Positions 14,515-21,273 of a stretch of 21,273 bases of DNA are shown here, piece by piece; position 1 is the stretch's first letter; each line of letters begins with the position of its first letter. Below the pieces are notes generated by a model, which was not told where the DNA came from, searched no databases, and saw nothing but the letters and a program-made list of their open reading frames with translations. The position numbers were made by a program, and so were the translations under genes. The stretch spans positions 1 through 21,273 of the forward strand of contig NZ_UQGV01000035.1 of NCBI RefSeq assembly GCF_900540665.1, written 5' to 3'. The stretch is from an uncultured Catenibacterium sp. GTDB lineage: Bacteria > Bacillota_I > Bacilli_A > Erysipelotrichales > Coprobacillaceae.

Positions 14515-15618
14515 ATGGAAAACAAAAGAAATACAGGTATAGAACTATTGAAAATAGTTTCTATGCTTATGGTTGTGACACTACATGTCTTACTATTTGG
14601 AATGAATTATTACGAAGCACATATATTAACACCTAAGGGATTTATTACTAATATGATTGAGGCAATATGTTATTGTGCTGTCAATATTTATGCAATTATC
14701 ACTGGTTACTTAATGGTTAATAAGAATCCAAAGGTCTATCGTATTGTTGATTTATGGATACAGGTTGTTTTCTACCTGATCATAAGCACTATGTTAATTA
14801 AAATATATTATCCACAGGATTTTACTAAGAGATTATTATTTGGGACGTTCTTTCCCATCATTACGAATCAATTCTGGTATTTTACTGCTTATTTTATCAT
14901 GTTCTGGTGTATACCTCTCTATAACTGGATCATCAATCATCTGACAATAGAACAGTTTAGGAGAATGATAATGACGACTTTTTCCATCTTTTGTATTATA
15001 GGATGGTTTGCATCAATTTATGGAGAACAGGTTTTTGGTCTTAATAATGGTTATTCTTTCTTATGGATCACAGTCCTATATTTTACAGGTGCAGGAATTA
15101 AACTATATGGTAAAGAGCTATTCTATATAAAGAAGGATATTTCAAGAAATAAAGTATTACTTATTGGATTGTTGTCAGGTTTATCTACTTTTATCGCAAA
15201 AATATTACTTGTAAAAATGACAACATTCTTATTTGGTCATGAGATTTATGTAGATATCTTCTATTTATATGTTTCGCCAACTGTACTTATAGAATCAATA
15301 TGTTTTGTATTCTATTTCTCAAAGTTAAATATAAGAAGCAACACACTTATTTCAAAAATAAGTGGTGCAACATTTGGAGTCTATATTATTCATCTCACAC
15401 CATTCTTTTTAAACTACTGCTGGAAGTATTTAACACCTTATAAAAACACGCCACTCGTATCTTATTTGCTCATTATTTTAGTTTCTGTTATATTGTTATT
15501 TACTCTATGTACAGTTGTTGAAATAATCAGAATATATGTGTTTGACAAATTAGGATTCTACAAAATCACCAAGAAAATATATGATAAATACCAAAAAATC
15601 ATCATAACTTTTGATTGA
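14515..15618 (+). CDS. Membrane acyltransferase, acyltransferase 3 family
   Basis: A 367-residue integral membrane protein with about ten hydrophobic segments. The N-terminus RNTGIELLKIVSMLMVVTLH is the hallmark of the acyltransferase 3 family (OatA-, WecH-like), where the first helix carries an Arg and the conserved His of VTLH (residues 21-24). Such proteins move acetyl or succinyl groups across the membrane onto cell-surface polysaccharides, teichoic acids or peptidoglycan. There is no C-terminal SGNH domain, so the membrane part acts alone. GAAGGG lies eight bases before the ATG. The neighbour is a sugar nucleotidyltransferase, which fits surface glycan work, but they have separate promoters. 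The acceptor cannot be predicted. Confidence 0.85.
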   Translation: MENKRNTGIELLKIVSMLMVVTLHVLLFGMNYYEAHILTPKGFITNMIEAICYCAVNIYAIITGYLMVNKNPKVYRIVDLWIQVVFYLIISTMLIKIYYPQDFTKRLLFGTFFPIITNQFWYFTAYFIMFWCIPLYNWIINHLTIEQFRRMIMTTFSIFCIIGWFASIYGEQVFGLNNGYSFLWITVLYFTGAGIKLYGKELFYIKKDISRNKVLLIGLLSGLSTFIAKILLVKMTTFLFGHEIYVDIFYLYVSPTVLIESICFVFYFSKLNIRSNTLISKISGATFGVYIIHLTPFFLNYCWKYLTPYKNTPLVSYLLIILVSVILLFTLCTVVEIIRIYVFDKLGFYKITKKIYDKYQKIIITFD

Positions 15619-15643
15619 AATAGTAATGATTTTTATCTAATAT

Positions 15644-15670
15644 AACTCAGGAATTATCCTGAGTTTTTTA
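15644..15670 (+). terminator. Intrinsic terminator of the acyltransferase gene
   Basis: AACTCAGGA (15644-15652) and TCCTGAGTT (15657-15665) form a perfect 9-bp stem with an ATTA loop and a T tract. Confidence 0.9.
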
Positions 15671-15682
15671 ATTACATAACTA

Positions 15683-15710
15683 TTACACAATTTTCGTTAT
15701 ATAATATAAT
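15683..15710 (+). promoter_or_regulatory. Probable promoter of the nucleotidyltransferase gene
   Basis: Overlapping TATAAT boxes lie at 15700-15705 and 15705-15710. The best -35 is TTACAC at 15683-15688, 16 bases from the second box and only a partial match. Confidence 0.45.
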
Positions 15711-15736
15711 TATCATGTTTAACGGAGGATTATATT

Positions 15737-16657
15737 ATGAATACAGCTTTAGTAATTATGGCTGCTGGAATTGGTTCACGTTTTGGTGGAGGAATCAAGC
15801 AGTTAGAACCAGTTGGACCTAATGGTGAAATCATTATGGATTATTCTATCCATGATGCCATTGCAGCAGGTTTCAACAAAATTATCTTTATTATCCGTAA
15901 GGATATTGAAGCAGACTTCAAAGAAGTCATTGGTGATCGTATTGAAAAAGTCGCAAAGAAGTATGATGTAGAGATTGCTTATGCATTCCAGGATTTAAAG
16001 GCATTACCAGAAGGGATTGAATGTCCTGAAGGACGTACTAAGCCTTGGGGTACTGGACAGGCTGTTCTTGCATGCGATGGTTTGATTCATGAACCATTCG
16101 CAGTTATTAATGCTGATGATTATTATGGCAAGGAAGCATTTGTACAAATTCATGATTTCTTACTAGACTACACACCTGAACATCCAGAAAAATTAGCTAT
16201 GGCAGGATTTATCTTAAAGAACACTTTAAGTGATAATGGTGGTGTCACTAGAGGTATCTGTGCTGTTAATGATGAAGGATACTTAACAGATGTAGAAGAA
16301 ACTAAGAATATTGAAAAGACATCTACTGGTGCACGTGTAGGAGATAGAGAAATTGATCCTAACGTGAATGTATCTATGAACTTCTGGGGATTAACTCCTG
16401 AATTCGTAAATACTTTAAAAGAAGGTTTTGTAGAATTCTTTGAAAATATCAAGGATCCTTTAAAAGATGAATATTTATTACCTATCTATATTGGTGAACT
16501 ATTAAGAGATAATAAATTAAGTGTTAAAGTATTAGAAGTACAGGATTCATGGTTTGGTGTAACATATAAAGAAGATGCACCTGTTGTAAAAGCATCATTT
16601 AAAGAATTAATTGACAACAACATATATTCTCCTGATTTATTCAGCGATATTAAATAA
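15737..16657 (+). CDS. Sugar-phosphate nucleotidyltransferase (NDP-sugar pyrophosphorylase-like)
   Basis: A 306-residue Rossmann-like nucleotidyltransferase. The pyrophosphorylase signature is AAGIGSRFGGGIKQLEPVG near residues 9-27, the nucleotide-binding TKPWGTGQAVL lies around 96-106, and the metal-binding NADDYYG follows near 124-130. It should join a sugar-1-phosphate or a similar small phosphate with NTP to give an activated precursor and pyrophosphate. It lacks the left-handed beta-helix or regulatory tail of GlgC and GlmU. The substrate is not readable from the sequence; glucose-1-phosphate or a phosphocholine-type substrate are both possible, because relatives sit beside choline-kinase-like genes in other Firmicutes. 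GGAGG precedes the ATG. It is a single gene between two terminators. Confidence 0.85.
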   Translation: MNTALVIMAAGIGSRFGGGIKQLEPVGPNGEIIMDYSIHDAIAAGFNKIIFIIRKDIEADFKEVIGDRIEKVAKKYDVEIAYAFQDLKALPEGIECPEGRTKPWGTGQAVLACDGLIHEPFAVINADDYYGKEAFVQIHDFLLDYTPEHPEKLAMAGFILKNTLSDNGGVTRGICAVNDEGYLTDVEETKNIEKTSTGARVGDREIDPNVNVSMNFWGLTPEFVNTLKEGFVEFFENIKDPLKDEYLLPIYIGELLRDNKLSVKVLEVQDSWFGVTYKEDAPVVKASFKELIDNNIYSPDLFSDIK

Positions 16658-16679
16658 GACTCCACATTTGGAGTCTTTT
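16656..16679. terminator. Terminator between the nucleotidyltransferase and abiH
   Basis: AAGACTCC (16656-16663) and GGAGTCTT (16670-16677) form a perfect 8-bp stem followed by TTTT on the plus strand. The convergent abiH gene stops at 16681, so it may also serve that strand, though its T run there is weak. Confidence 0.8.
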
Positions 16680-16680
16680 C

Positions 16681-17721
16681 TTATACCTTCTTGAAATGTA
16701 TTGTGATATGAGAGCCATAGGCACGTTCAATCAATTCATCCTCCCCTATGACCTTAACGAGATTCTTAATCTGATTCCTTAAGTCTGATTTATGAATATA
16801 GAATATGGTAGTATGGGCATGACGAGCAAGGATAAGCTGTCTCAATATATCTTTATCAGTGACATCTAGAGAATGACCAAAGATATAGATATTGAGGCGT
16901 TCTTCCTGGGATTGTTTAAGCCATGTGAGATAACGACATCCTGTCCTTTTAAATATACGCTGGTAGAATTTCTTGAATTCAATATATTCGTTATCCTGAT
17001 CTTTTCGATCTCCTGTTAAATATTCATCTATTCCTAAGACAAGATCACATGTTTCTATATCATGTTCAAGATTTGCTTTACCATGAATATAATCATATTC
17101 CACTTCTGAGTTACCATAGAGACGTTCAAACGTATTTGTATAATTAAAGCTTAATACTTTATCTATATTCAATACTTGTAGTTTCTCTACATATTTTGGA
17201 GTATCTAAATGATTCACAAATGCATCCAGATATATTTCAAGACATCTAGTAAGACGTAAGAGATCGTAAATGAGGATATCTCTTAATTCTTTTATAGGTT
17301 TCATAGAAATAAAAGAACAACGATCTCCCCAGAAATCAAGAAGAGATGTACCTAAATATTCATTCACTCTTGCAACCTTCTTTCCTGACTTAAACTGGGT
17401 ATCACATTCTAATCTAATCACATCAAGTTTTTGAATCACTTCAGACATCTCTTTTTCGAAATCTTTCCAGCCCTCTCCTATTGTTTCTTTTTCAAGATGA
17501 ATGAGCCAAAGATTATCTTTAATAAGAGACTCTAATTCATTGGATAACTCAGGAGAAATATTGAGAATAAAGTCCACCATACGTGTATCACAATCAAGAT
17601 GTGATATATCATTCTTTTCTAATGACATACGAAACATAGTAGTAAAATCTATAAAATCTTTATAGGTTGTTGGCAAACCATGTAGTAAATCAAAGCCATT
17701 CCCTAATACAAGAAGATTCAT
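16681..17721 (-). CDS. abiH: AbiH-family abortive-infection (anti-phage) protein
   Basis: A 346-residue protein with the family's two hallmark regions: LGNGFDLLHGLPTTY at residues 6-20 and SFNYTNTFERLY at 191-202, followed by YIHG (211-214) and GHSLDVTDKDIL (282-293). EGWKDFE near 83-89 matches the conserved Trp-acid block between them. AbiH was first described as a lactococcal phage-resistance protein; its biochemical action is not known. It is intracellular, with no signal peptide or membrane segment. The start is two bases after the stop of an upstream 167-residue gene, and its GGAGG lies within that gene, so the two form an operon. Glutamine codon use (mostly CAG) resembles the housekeeping neighbours, so transfer is not recent by that measure. 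Confidence 0.85.
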   Translation of the reverse strand: MNLLVLGNGFDLLHGLPTTYKDFIDFTTMFRMSLEKNDISHLDCDTRMVDFILNISPELSNELESLIKDNLWLIHLEKETIGEGWKDFEKEMSEVIQKLDVIRLECDTQFKSGKKVARVNEYLGTSLLDFWGDRCSFISMKPIKELRDILIYDLLRLTRCLEIYLDAFVNHLDTPKYVEKLQVLNIDKVLSFNYTNTFERLYGNSEVEYDYIHGKANLEHDIETCDLVLGIDEYLTGDRKDQDNEYIEFKKFYQRIFKRTGCRYLTWLKQSQEERLNIYIFGHSLDVTDKDILRQLILARHAHTTIFYIHKSDLRNQIKNLVKVIGEDELIERAYGSHITIHFKKV

Positions 17722-17723
17722 AA

Positions 17724-18227
17724 TTATTCCTCCTTCAATACTTCACTCGAAAGTATTTTTACTGTCTTGAAATCATTTTTAATTCCCATCGTATATAATA
17801 ACGGCGTTTCTTCTTTATCCATCGTATATATTTCCTGTATATAAGGTTTTGACATGAAGTTATCTAATATTGTTTTAATTTCTTCAATATATTTATGATT
17901 AATTATACTTTCATCAAACGTAGCTGCTATAAAGTTATTTTTATAGTTAATAGAAATAGATAGGAGGAAATCATATGCTACTGTCACAAAATCATTCGGT
18001 ACTGAAAAGAAACTGATTCTTTCCAATTTATTATTTGATAGATAGTTATGTAATACTTTTCCTCTCTTATATTTCTTTAACTGACCGGTATTCTTATGTG
18101 CAATACTTACACCATAATAATTAATCTTCAAACCACATAAAGCATAGATATTTTCTATTGTATCAATAAATACATCATCTACAAACTTATGTATAGTTCC
18201 TCTATTGGTAATCGATATTGTTTCCAT
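17724..18227 (-). CDS. Unrecognised 167-residue protein encoded upstream of abiH
   Basis: I do not recognise this family. From METISITNRG the protein is predicted to be soluble and mixed alpha/beta, with a hydrophobic strand pair around SFFSVPNDFVTVAYDFLLSI (72-91) and an acidic C-terminus (EVLKEE). It shows no enzyme motif, metal-binding cluster or membrane segment. AGAGGTG lies eight bases before the chosen ATG (18227); the preceding ATG at 18230 is equally in frame. The longer reading back to 18299 runs through the upstream terminator and is unlikely. Only two bases separate it from abiH. It may be a partner, sensor or antitoxin of AbiH, or an unrelated immunity-type protein. The linkage is seen; the role is inference. 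Confidence 0.65.
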   Translation of the reverse strand: METISITNRGTIHKFVDDVFIDTIENIYALCGLKINYYGVSIAHKNTGQLKKYKRGKVLHNYLSNNKLERISFFSVPNDFVTVAYDFLLSISINYKNNFIAATFDESIINHKYIEEIKTILDNFMSKPYIQEIYTMDKEETPLLYTMGIKNDFKTVKILSSEVLKEE

Positions 18228-18246
18228 CATGCTCACCTCTATCACT

Positions 18247-18252
18247 ATTATA
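18247..18252 (-). promoter_or_regulatory. Possible -10 of the abiH operon
   Basis: A perfect TATAAT on the minus strand lies about 15 bases before the ribosome-binding site of the upstream gene, directly after the EIIB terminator. No clear -35 is visible, because that position falls in the terminator stem. Confidence 0.35.
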
Positions 18253-18256
18253 AAAC

Positions 18257-18280
18257 AAAAAAATCCGCATATGCGGATTT
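18257..18280 (-). terminator. Intrinsic terminator of the PTS EIIB gene
   Basis: AAATCCGCAT/ATGCGGATTT (18261-18280) is a perfect 20-bp palindrome, followed on the minus strand by seven T residues. It ends the EIIB transcript two bases past its stop codon and separates it from the abiH operon. Confidence 0.85.
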
Positions 18281-18282
18281 CA

Positions 18283-18591
18283 TTACTTATTTGCTTCAAT
18301 TAAGTCCATAGCCTGTTTTAGTACTGCAGCGCCATCCATACGACCATATGAACGCATATCAATTAACTGTGCAGGAGTTGGTGCGACTTCCTTTTTTACA
18401 GTTGCTTCAAGATATCTTACCTGTGGGCCAAGTAATACAACATCTGCTTTAGCGCCATTTGCTTTTGCTTCATTAGCACCAACTGCCCAGATATTTGCTT
18501 CAATACCCTGTTTTTCTGCTTCTTTCTTCATTTTTTCAACAAGTAAGCTTGTAGACATACCTGCAGCACAACACAACATAATATTTACCAT
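18283..18591 (-). CDS. PTS lactose/cellobiose-type EIIB component
   Basis: A 102-residue cytoplasmic phosphocarrier. The active-site loop is LCCAAGMSTSLL, in which Cys8, before AAGMSTS, should be the phosphocysteine, as in ChbB and CelA. It passes phosphate from EIIA to the sugar moving through EIIC. GPQVRYLEATVKKE near 55-68 and the helix ending in DLIEANK complete the family fold. The length is normal. GGAGG lies about ten bases upstream of ATG 18591. No EIIA or EIIC gene is in the window, so partners must be elsewhere. The divergent RpiR regulator and 6-phospho-beta-glucosidase suggest a beta-glucoside such as cellobiose as substrate. The promoter holds a cre-like site. Confidence 0.93.
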   Translation of the reverse strand: MVNIMLCCAAGMSTSLLVEKMKKEAEKQGIEANIWAVGANEAKANGAKADVVLLGPQVRYLEATVKKEVAPTPAQLIDMRSYGRMDGAAVLKQAMDLIEANK

Positions 18592-18622
18592 ACCAATTAT
18601 CCTCCTAATTCACCTAGTAATC

Positions 18623-18651
18623 ATTATAATACTGCAACCGTTGCCTTTAAA
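18623..18651 (-). promoter_or_regulatory. EIIB promoter with cre-like site in its spacer
   Basis: On the minus strand, TTTAAA (18651-18646) and TATAAT (18628-18623) are 17 bases apart. Between them, TGCAACCGTTGCCT (plus strand 18633-18646) matches the cre consensus TGNAANCGNTNNCA at all but the last position, with GCAAC/GTTGC as perfect arms. CcpA or another LacI-family repressor bound there would block RNA polymerase, giving catabolite repression. Confidence 0.6.
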
Positions 18652-18767
18652 GTGTTTTTTATTCACCAAAATCATTTTTTATAATTACTGAAAATGCTTC
18701 ACTATCCCCTGCTTATAGTCACTCAAGATCATTTATGATAAACTAATGTATGAATGGAGTTGATACA

Positions 18768-19508
18768 ATGATTATAGATAAAGTAAACGATTATTTAAAT
18801 AGTCATTCTTCAAGTACAACTTTGCTTGAATTATGCTTTTATATTAAAAAGAATATCCATAGAATTCCAAATCTAAGCATTGATGACATTTCAAAAGAAT
18901 CTTTAATTTCTAAAGGTCAAATATCAAAATGCATAAGAAAATTAGATTATGAAAACTATGAAGATTTTAAAAATGCGTGTATTCAATATTTAGATTTAAT
19001 CTCAAAAAGAAAAAAATTCTTAAACCCTCATCAAAGTTTTGAAACAAATGTGATGCATTTTACTAAAGATTTCATTCAAAATATCCAATATATGATCAAT
19101 CATATTAATTTGAAGTCAATTCAAAAACTTGTACAAGATATCAAGCAGGCAAATAAAGTATATTTATATGCACACGGTGATGTCAGATCTGTTTGTTATA
19201 ATATCCAAAGAGAACTTCAAATATATGATATTCAAACAATTATCTGTGATGCTGATTTTAACAAGAATTATCATTTTCTAGATAATGATATCTTAATTGT
19301 ACTAAGTACAAATGGGCATTCTTTCCATTATAATAAGCGTGTCATTAAACGCATAAAAGAATCTCATGTTGATCAATGGCTTATTACATGTAATGAAAGT
19401 ATTACATTATGTCAAAAACAAATAATCGTTCCTCTGCTCGATGAAAAATACAGTGAATATATCATTAAGTACATGATAGATATTCTATTGCTAGAATTAC
19501 AAAACTAG
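18768..19508 (+). CDS. RpiR/MurR-family regulator with SIS sugar-phosphate sensing domain
   Basis: A 246-residue repressor or activator. The N-terminal helix-turn-helix (about 1-75) includes LSIDDISKESLISKGQISKC (36-55), close to the RpiR pattern. A SIS domain follows at about 105-245, with VYLYAHGDVRSVCYNIQREL and ILIVLSTNGHS as the sugar-phosphate-binding loops. Its usual signal is a phosphorylated sugar such as the substrate of the downstream enzyme. I start at ATG 18768, nine bases after GGAG (18755-18758); ATG 18750 would add six residues. It lies divergent from EIIB and upstream of the 6-phospho-beta-glucosidase, the natural targets. Glutamine is coded almost only by CAA (15 of 16), unlike the CAG-rich neighbours, which hints at acquisition from elsewhere. 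Confidence 0.85.
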   Translation: MIIDKVNDYLNSHSSSTTLLELCFYIKKNIHRIPNLSIDDISKESLISKGQISKCIRKLDYENYEDFKNACIQYLDLISKRKKFLNPHQSFETNVMHFTKDFIQNIQYMINHINLKSIQKLVQDIKQANKVYLYAHGDVRSVCYNIQRELQIYDIQTIICDADFNKNYHFLDNDILIVLSTNGHSFHYNKRVIKRIKESHVDQWLITCNESITLCQKQIIVPLLDEKYSEYIIKYMIDILLLELQN

Positions 19509-19530
19509 TTTCCAATATGGAAACTTTTTT
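19507..19530 (+). terminator. Intrinsic terminator of the rpiR-type gene
   Basis: AGTTTCC (19507-19513) and GGAAACT (19519-19525) form a 7-bp stem with an AATAT loop and six T residues. It overlaps the stop codon, so bglA probably has its own promoter. Confidence 0.85.
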
Positions 19531-19570
19531 GCTTTCTTCAATCTCATCCTCTATTCTATAGACAGGAAGC

Positions 19571-19601
19571 CAAACAATATGGAGATAGTTATAATTGTTT
19601 G
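19571..19601 (+). promoter_or_regulatory. bglA promoter region with inverted repeat
   Basis: CAAACAAT (19571-19578) and ATTGTTTG (19594-19601) are perfect 8-bp arms around a 15-base centre that includes a TATAAT (19590-19595). No good -35 is seen. It may be the operator of the RpiR-type regulator, or a short leader hairpin; it does not match known antiterminator RAT sequences. Confidence 0.4.
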
Positions 19602-19630
19602 TGTCAAAATAAATAGAGGAGGAACTTAAT

Positions 19631-21058
19631 ATGGGATTTAAAGAAGGATTCTTGTGGGGAGGTGCCACTGCTGCGAATCAGGTTGAAGGTGGCATATTTG
19701 AAGATGGTCGTGGTTTAGCCAATGTAGATTTAATGCCCCATGGATCAGATCGTTATACGATTGGGACTGGGGAAAAGTGGATAGATCGAATCGATGATCA
19801 TTATTTTCCAAGTCATCAAGCCGTTGATTTTTACCATCACTATAAGGAAGATATTGCTTTAATGGGAGAAATGGGTTTTAAAACTTTTAGGTTATCTATC
19901 GCCTGGACAAGAATTTTCCCTCTTGGTGATGAGTTGGAACCTAACGAAAAAGGATTATTATTTTATGAAAATATTTTTAAAGAATGTAAAAAATATGGGA
20001 TTGAACCATTAGTCACAATTAATCATTTTGATTGCCCAATGCATTTAATTCATAAATTTGGTGGCTGGCGTAATAGAGAAATGATTGATTGTTTTGTTAA
20101 ATTAGCCAAAGTATTATTTGAAAGATATAATGGTTTAGTTAAATACTGGCTCACTTTTAATGAAATCAATATGATTCTTCATTTCCCATTTGTAGCAGCA
20201 GGATTAAGATTTAAAGAAGGTGAAAATAAAACCCAAGCCATGATTACCTGCGCACATCATGAATTAGTTGCAAGTGCTCTAGTTACAAAATTAGCTCATG
20301 AGATAAATCCTGAAAATATGATAGGTTGTATGCTTGCTGCGGGTTCTTATTACCCTGAAACATGTAATCCTGAAGATTATTGGAAATCAATTTGCGATGA
20401 TAGAGAAAGTTATATGTTTATTGATGTGCAGTCACGAGGCTATTACCCAAACTATGCCTTAAAATGGATTGAAAAAAGAAATGCAGAAATACCATTTGCA
20501 GAGAATGATGTAAATATTTTAAAGGAGAATACAGTAGATTTTATTAGCTTCTCATATTACTCATCTCGTGTTTCTAGTGCTAATCCTGACAAGGGAAAAC
20601 AAACAGAAAGCAATATTTTTGCTTCAGTTGTTAATCCATATTTAGATACAAGTGATTGGGGATGGCAAATTGATCCCTTAGGATTAAGAATTACTATGAA
20701 CGAAATTTATGATCGTTATCAAAAGCCATTGTTTATTGTCGAAAATGGTTTGGGGGCCAAAGACAAGATTGAAGAAGATGGTTCTATTCAAGATGACTAT
20801 CGTATTGAATACTTAAAGAAACATATTCAAGCAATGAAAGATGCAGTGGATGAAGATGGTGTTGATTTAATGGGATATACAACTTGGGGATGTATAGATC
20901 TTATTTCTAATGGAACAGGTGAAATGGAAAAGAGATATGGCTTCATTTATGTTGATAGAGATAATGATGGCCACGGTACTTTTAAACGCATAAAGAAAAA
21001 ATCTTTTGATTGGTATAAAAAAGTCATTGCAACTAACGGTGAAGACTTAGACAATTAA
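19631..21058 (+). CDS. bglA: 6-phospho-beta-glucosidase, glycoside hydrolase family 1
   Basis: A 475-residue cytoplasmic enzyme that cleaves phosphorylated beta-glucosides (cellobiose-6-phosphate, aryl-glucoside phosphates) delivered by the PTS. FLWGGATAANQVEGG (7-21) is the GH1 N-terminal signature. The acid/base is Glu178 in TFNEIN and the nucleophile is Glu371 in VENGLG. Ser426, Lys434 and Tyr436 in the SNGTGEMEKRYGFIYVD block form the phosphate pocket that separates 6-phospho-enzymes from plain beta-glucosidases. GGAGG (19618-19622) precedes the ATG. It pairs with the EIIB encoded divergently 1 kb upstream and is probably controlled by the RpiR-type regulator. Like that regulator it prefers CAA for glutamine (7 of 9). 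Confidence 0.95.
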   Translation: MGFKEGFLWGGATAANQVEGGIFEDGRGLANVDLMPHGSDRYTIGTGEKWIDRIDDHYFPSHQAVDFYHHYKEDIALMGEMGFKTFRLSIAWTRIFPLGDELEPNEKGLLFYENIFKECKKYGIEPLVTINHFDCPMHLIHKFGGWRNREMIDCFVKLAKVLFERYNGLVKYWLTFNEINMILHFPFVAAGLRFKEGENKTQAMITCAHHELVASALVTKLAHEINPENMIGCMLAAGSYYPETCNPEDYWKSICDDRESYMFIDVQSRGYYPNYALKWIEKRNAEIPFAENDVNILKENTVDFISFSYYSSRVSSANPDKGKQTESNIFASVVNPYLDTSDWGWQIDPLGLRITMNEIYDRYQKPLFIVENGLGAKDKIEEDGSIQDDYRIEYLKKHIQAMKDAVDEDGVDLMGYTTWGCIDLISNGTGEMEKRYGFIYVDRDNDGHGTFKRIKKKSFDWYKKVIATNGEDLDN

Positions 21059-21063
21059 TCATA

Positions 21064-21156
21064 ATAGGGTAGACGAGAAATAGAATCAATTCTAATATTA
21101 ATCAATATTACTGTGCCTCCCATTGCACCGTACGTAACGAGTCTCGTATACGGCGC
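21064..21156 (-). other. Possible 3' end of a group IIC intron (domain V-like hairpin)
   Basis: On the minus strand, GCGCCGTA and TACGGTGC (positions 21156-21149 and 21132-21125) close a hairpin with an inner ACGA/TCGT stem and an asymmetric bulge, 32 bases in all. This looks like group II intron domain V with a CGC triad, as in class IIC. GGGAGG follows and CTACCC lies near 21066, the usual ends of domain VI. It is markedly more GC-rich than its surroundings. The expected GNRA-type loop is missing, so it may be degraded. No reverse transcriptase frame is visible in the remaining 117 bases, which otherwise hold only the hairpin at 21200-21227. Confidence 0.35.
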
Positions 21157-21199
21157 TACATTTACATGATAATTTCAAACTAACTTTGATAGCAATTAA

Positions 21200-21234
21200 G
21201 GGGATTGACCAAGCCAGGTCTATCCCCTATTCTT
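21200..21234 (+). terminator. Probable terminator hairpin downstream of bglA
   Basis: GGGGATTGACC (21200-21210) pairs with GGTCTATCCCC (21217-21227) at 10 of 11 positions and is followed by TATTCTTTT. It lies 140 bases after bglA, past the intron-like element, and could instead belong to that element. Confidence 0.45.
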
Positions 21235-21273
21235 TTACCCAAAATTTAGGATTAATAGTGAACTACCTCGACT

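Noticed and set aside
16168..16452. 94-codon minus-strand frame in the nucleotidyltransferase gene
   Set aside because: It is antisense to a well-supported enzyme, lacks a ribosome-binding site and shows no recognisable domain.
18261..18280. The 20-bp perfect palindrome as a recombination (att) site
   Set aside because: Its place two bases after a stop codon and its T tract make it an ordinary terminator.
18228..18299. Longer N-terminus for the abiH partner
   Set aside because: It would translate the EIIB terminator stem and overlap the EIIB stop; a good ribosome-binding site supports the 18227/18230 start.

Overview
This 21.3 kb window looks like chromosome from a strictly anaerobic, low-GC Firmicute. 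An Erysipelotrichia/Coprobacillaceae-type gut bacterium (Catenibacterium-like) is the best guess. The basis is AT-rich DNA, strong GGAGG ribosome-binding sites, a T-box leader, a class III (anaerobic) ribonucleotide reductase, a PadR/DUF6120 pair and a cellobiose-type PTS protein. The genus is inference. I see no rRNA, tRNA or CRISPR array.

Layout. 1-880 (+): a PadR regulator overlaps a small membrane protein. 881-4505 (-): an anaerobic RNR operon in the order activase then reductase. The activase is fused to an N-terminal MarR DNA-binding domain and the reductase ends in a glutaredoxin-like domain. 4510-7540 (+): a palindrome-rich divergent control region and two tandem paralogous HTH proteins of unknown role. 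7544-9735 (-): metG under a methionine T-box. 9792-11177 (-): an AAA_14/DUF4143 ATPase bracketed by three related inverted repeats. 11369-12739 (+): an aldehyde dehydrogenase. 12778-13131 (+): two consecutive mini-transcription units, each apparently with its own -10 and terminator, encoding related 27- and 30-residue hydrophobic peptides. 13171-14250 (+): an Mrp-type Fe-S carrier ATPase and a Dabb protein. 14515-16657 (+): a membrane acyltransferase and a sugar nucleotidyltransferase. 16681-18227 (-): an AbiH-family anti-phage protein behind an unrecognised 167-residue partner. 18283-21058: an orphan PTS EIIB (-) divergent from an RpiR-type regulator and a 6-phospho-beta-glucosidase (+). 21064-21156 (-): a hairpin resembling the 3' end of a group IIC intron.

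How the parts may work together. MarR-NrdG activates NrdD by making its glycyl radical, and a MarR-type palindrome sits at its own start site, so one polypeptide may both control transcription and activate the enzyme. EIIB, the RpiR regulator and BglA fit uptake and cleavage of a beta-glucoside, with a cre-like site in the EIIB promoter. The strongest candidates for undescribed biology are the MarR-NrdG fusion, the twin mini-genes with shared palindromes, the repeat-bracketed ATPase, and the AbiH operon with its unknown partner.
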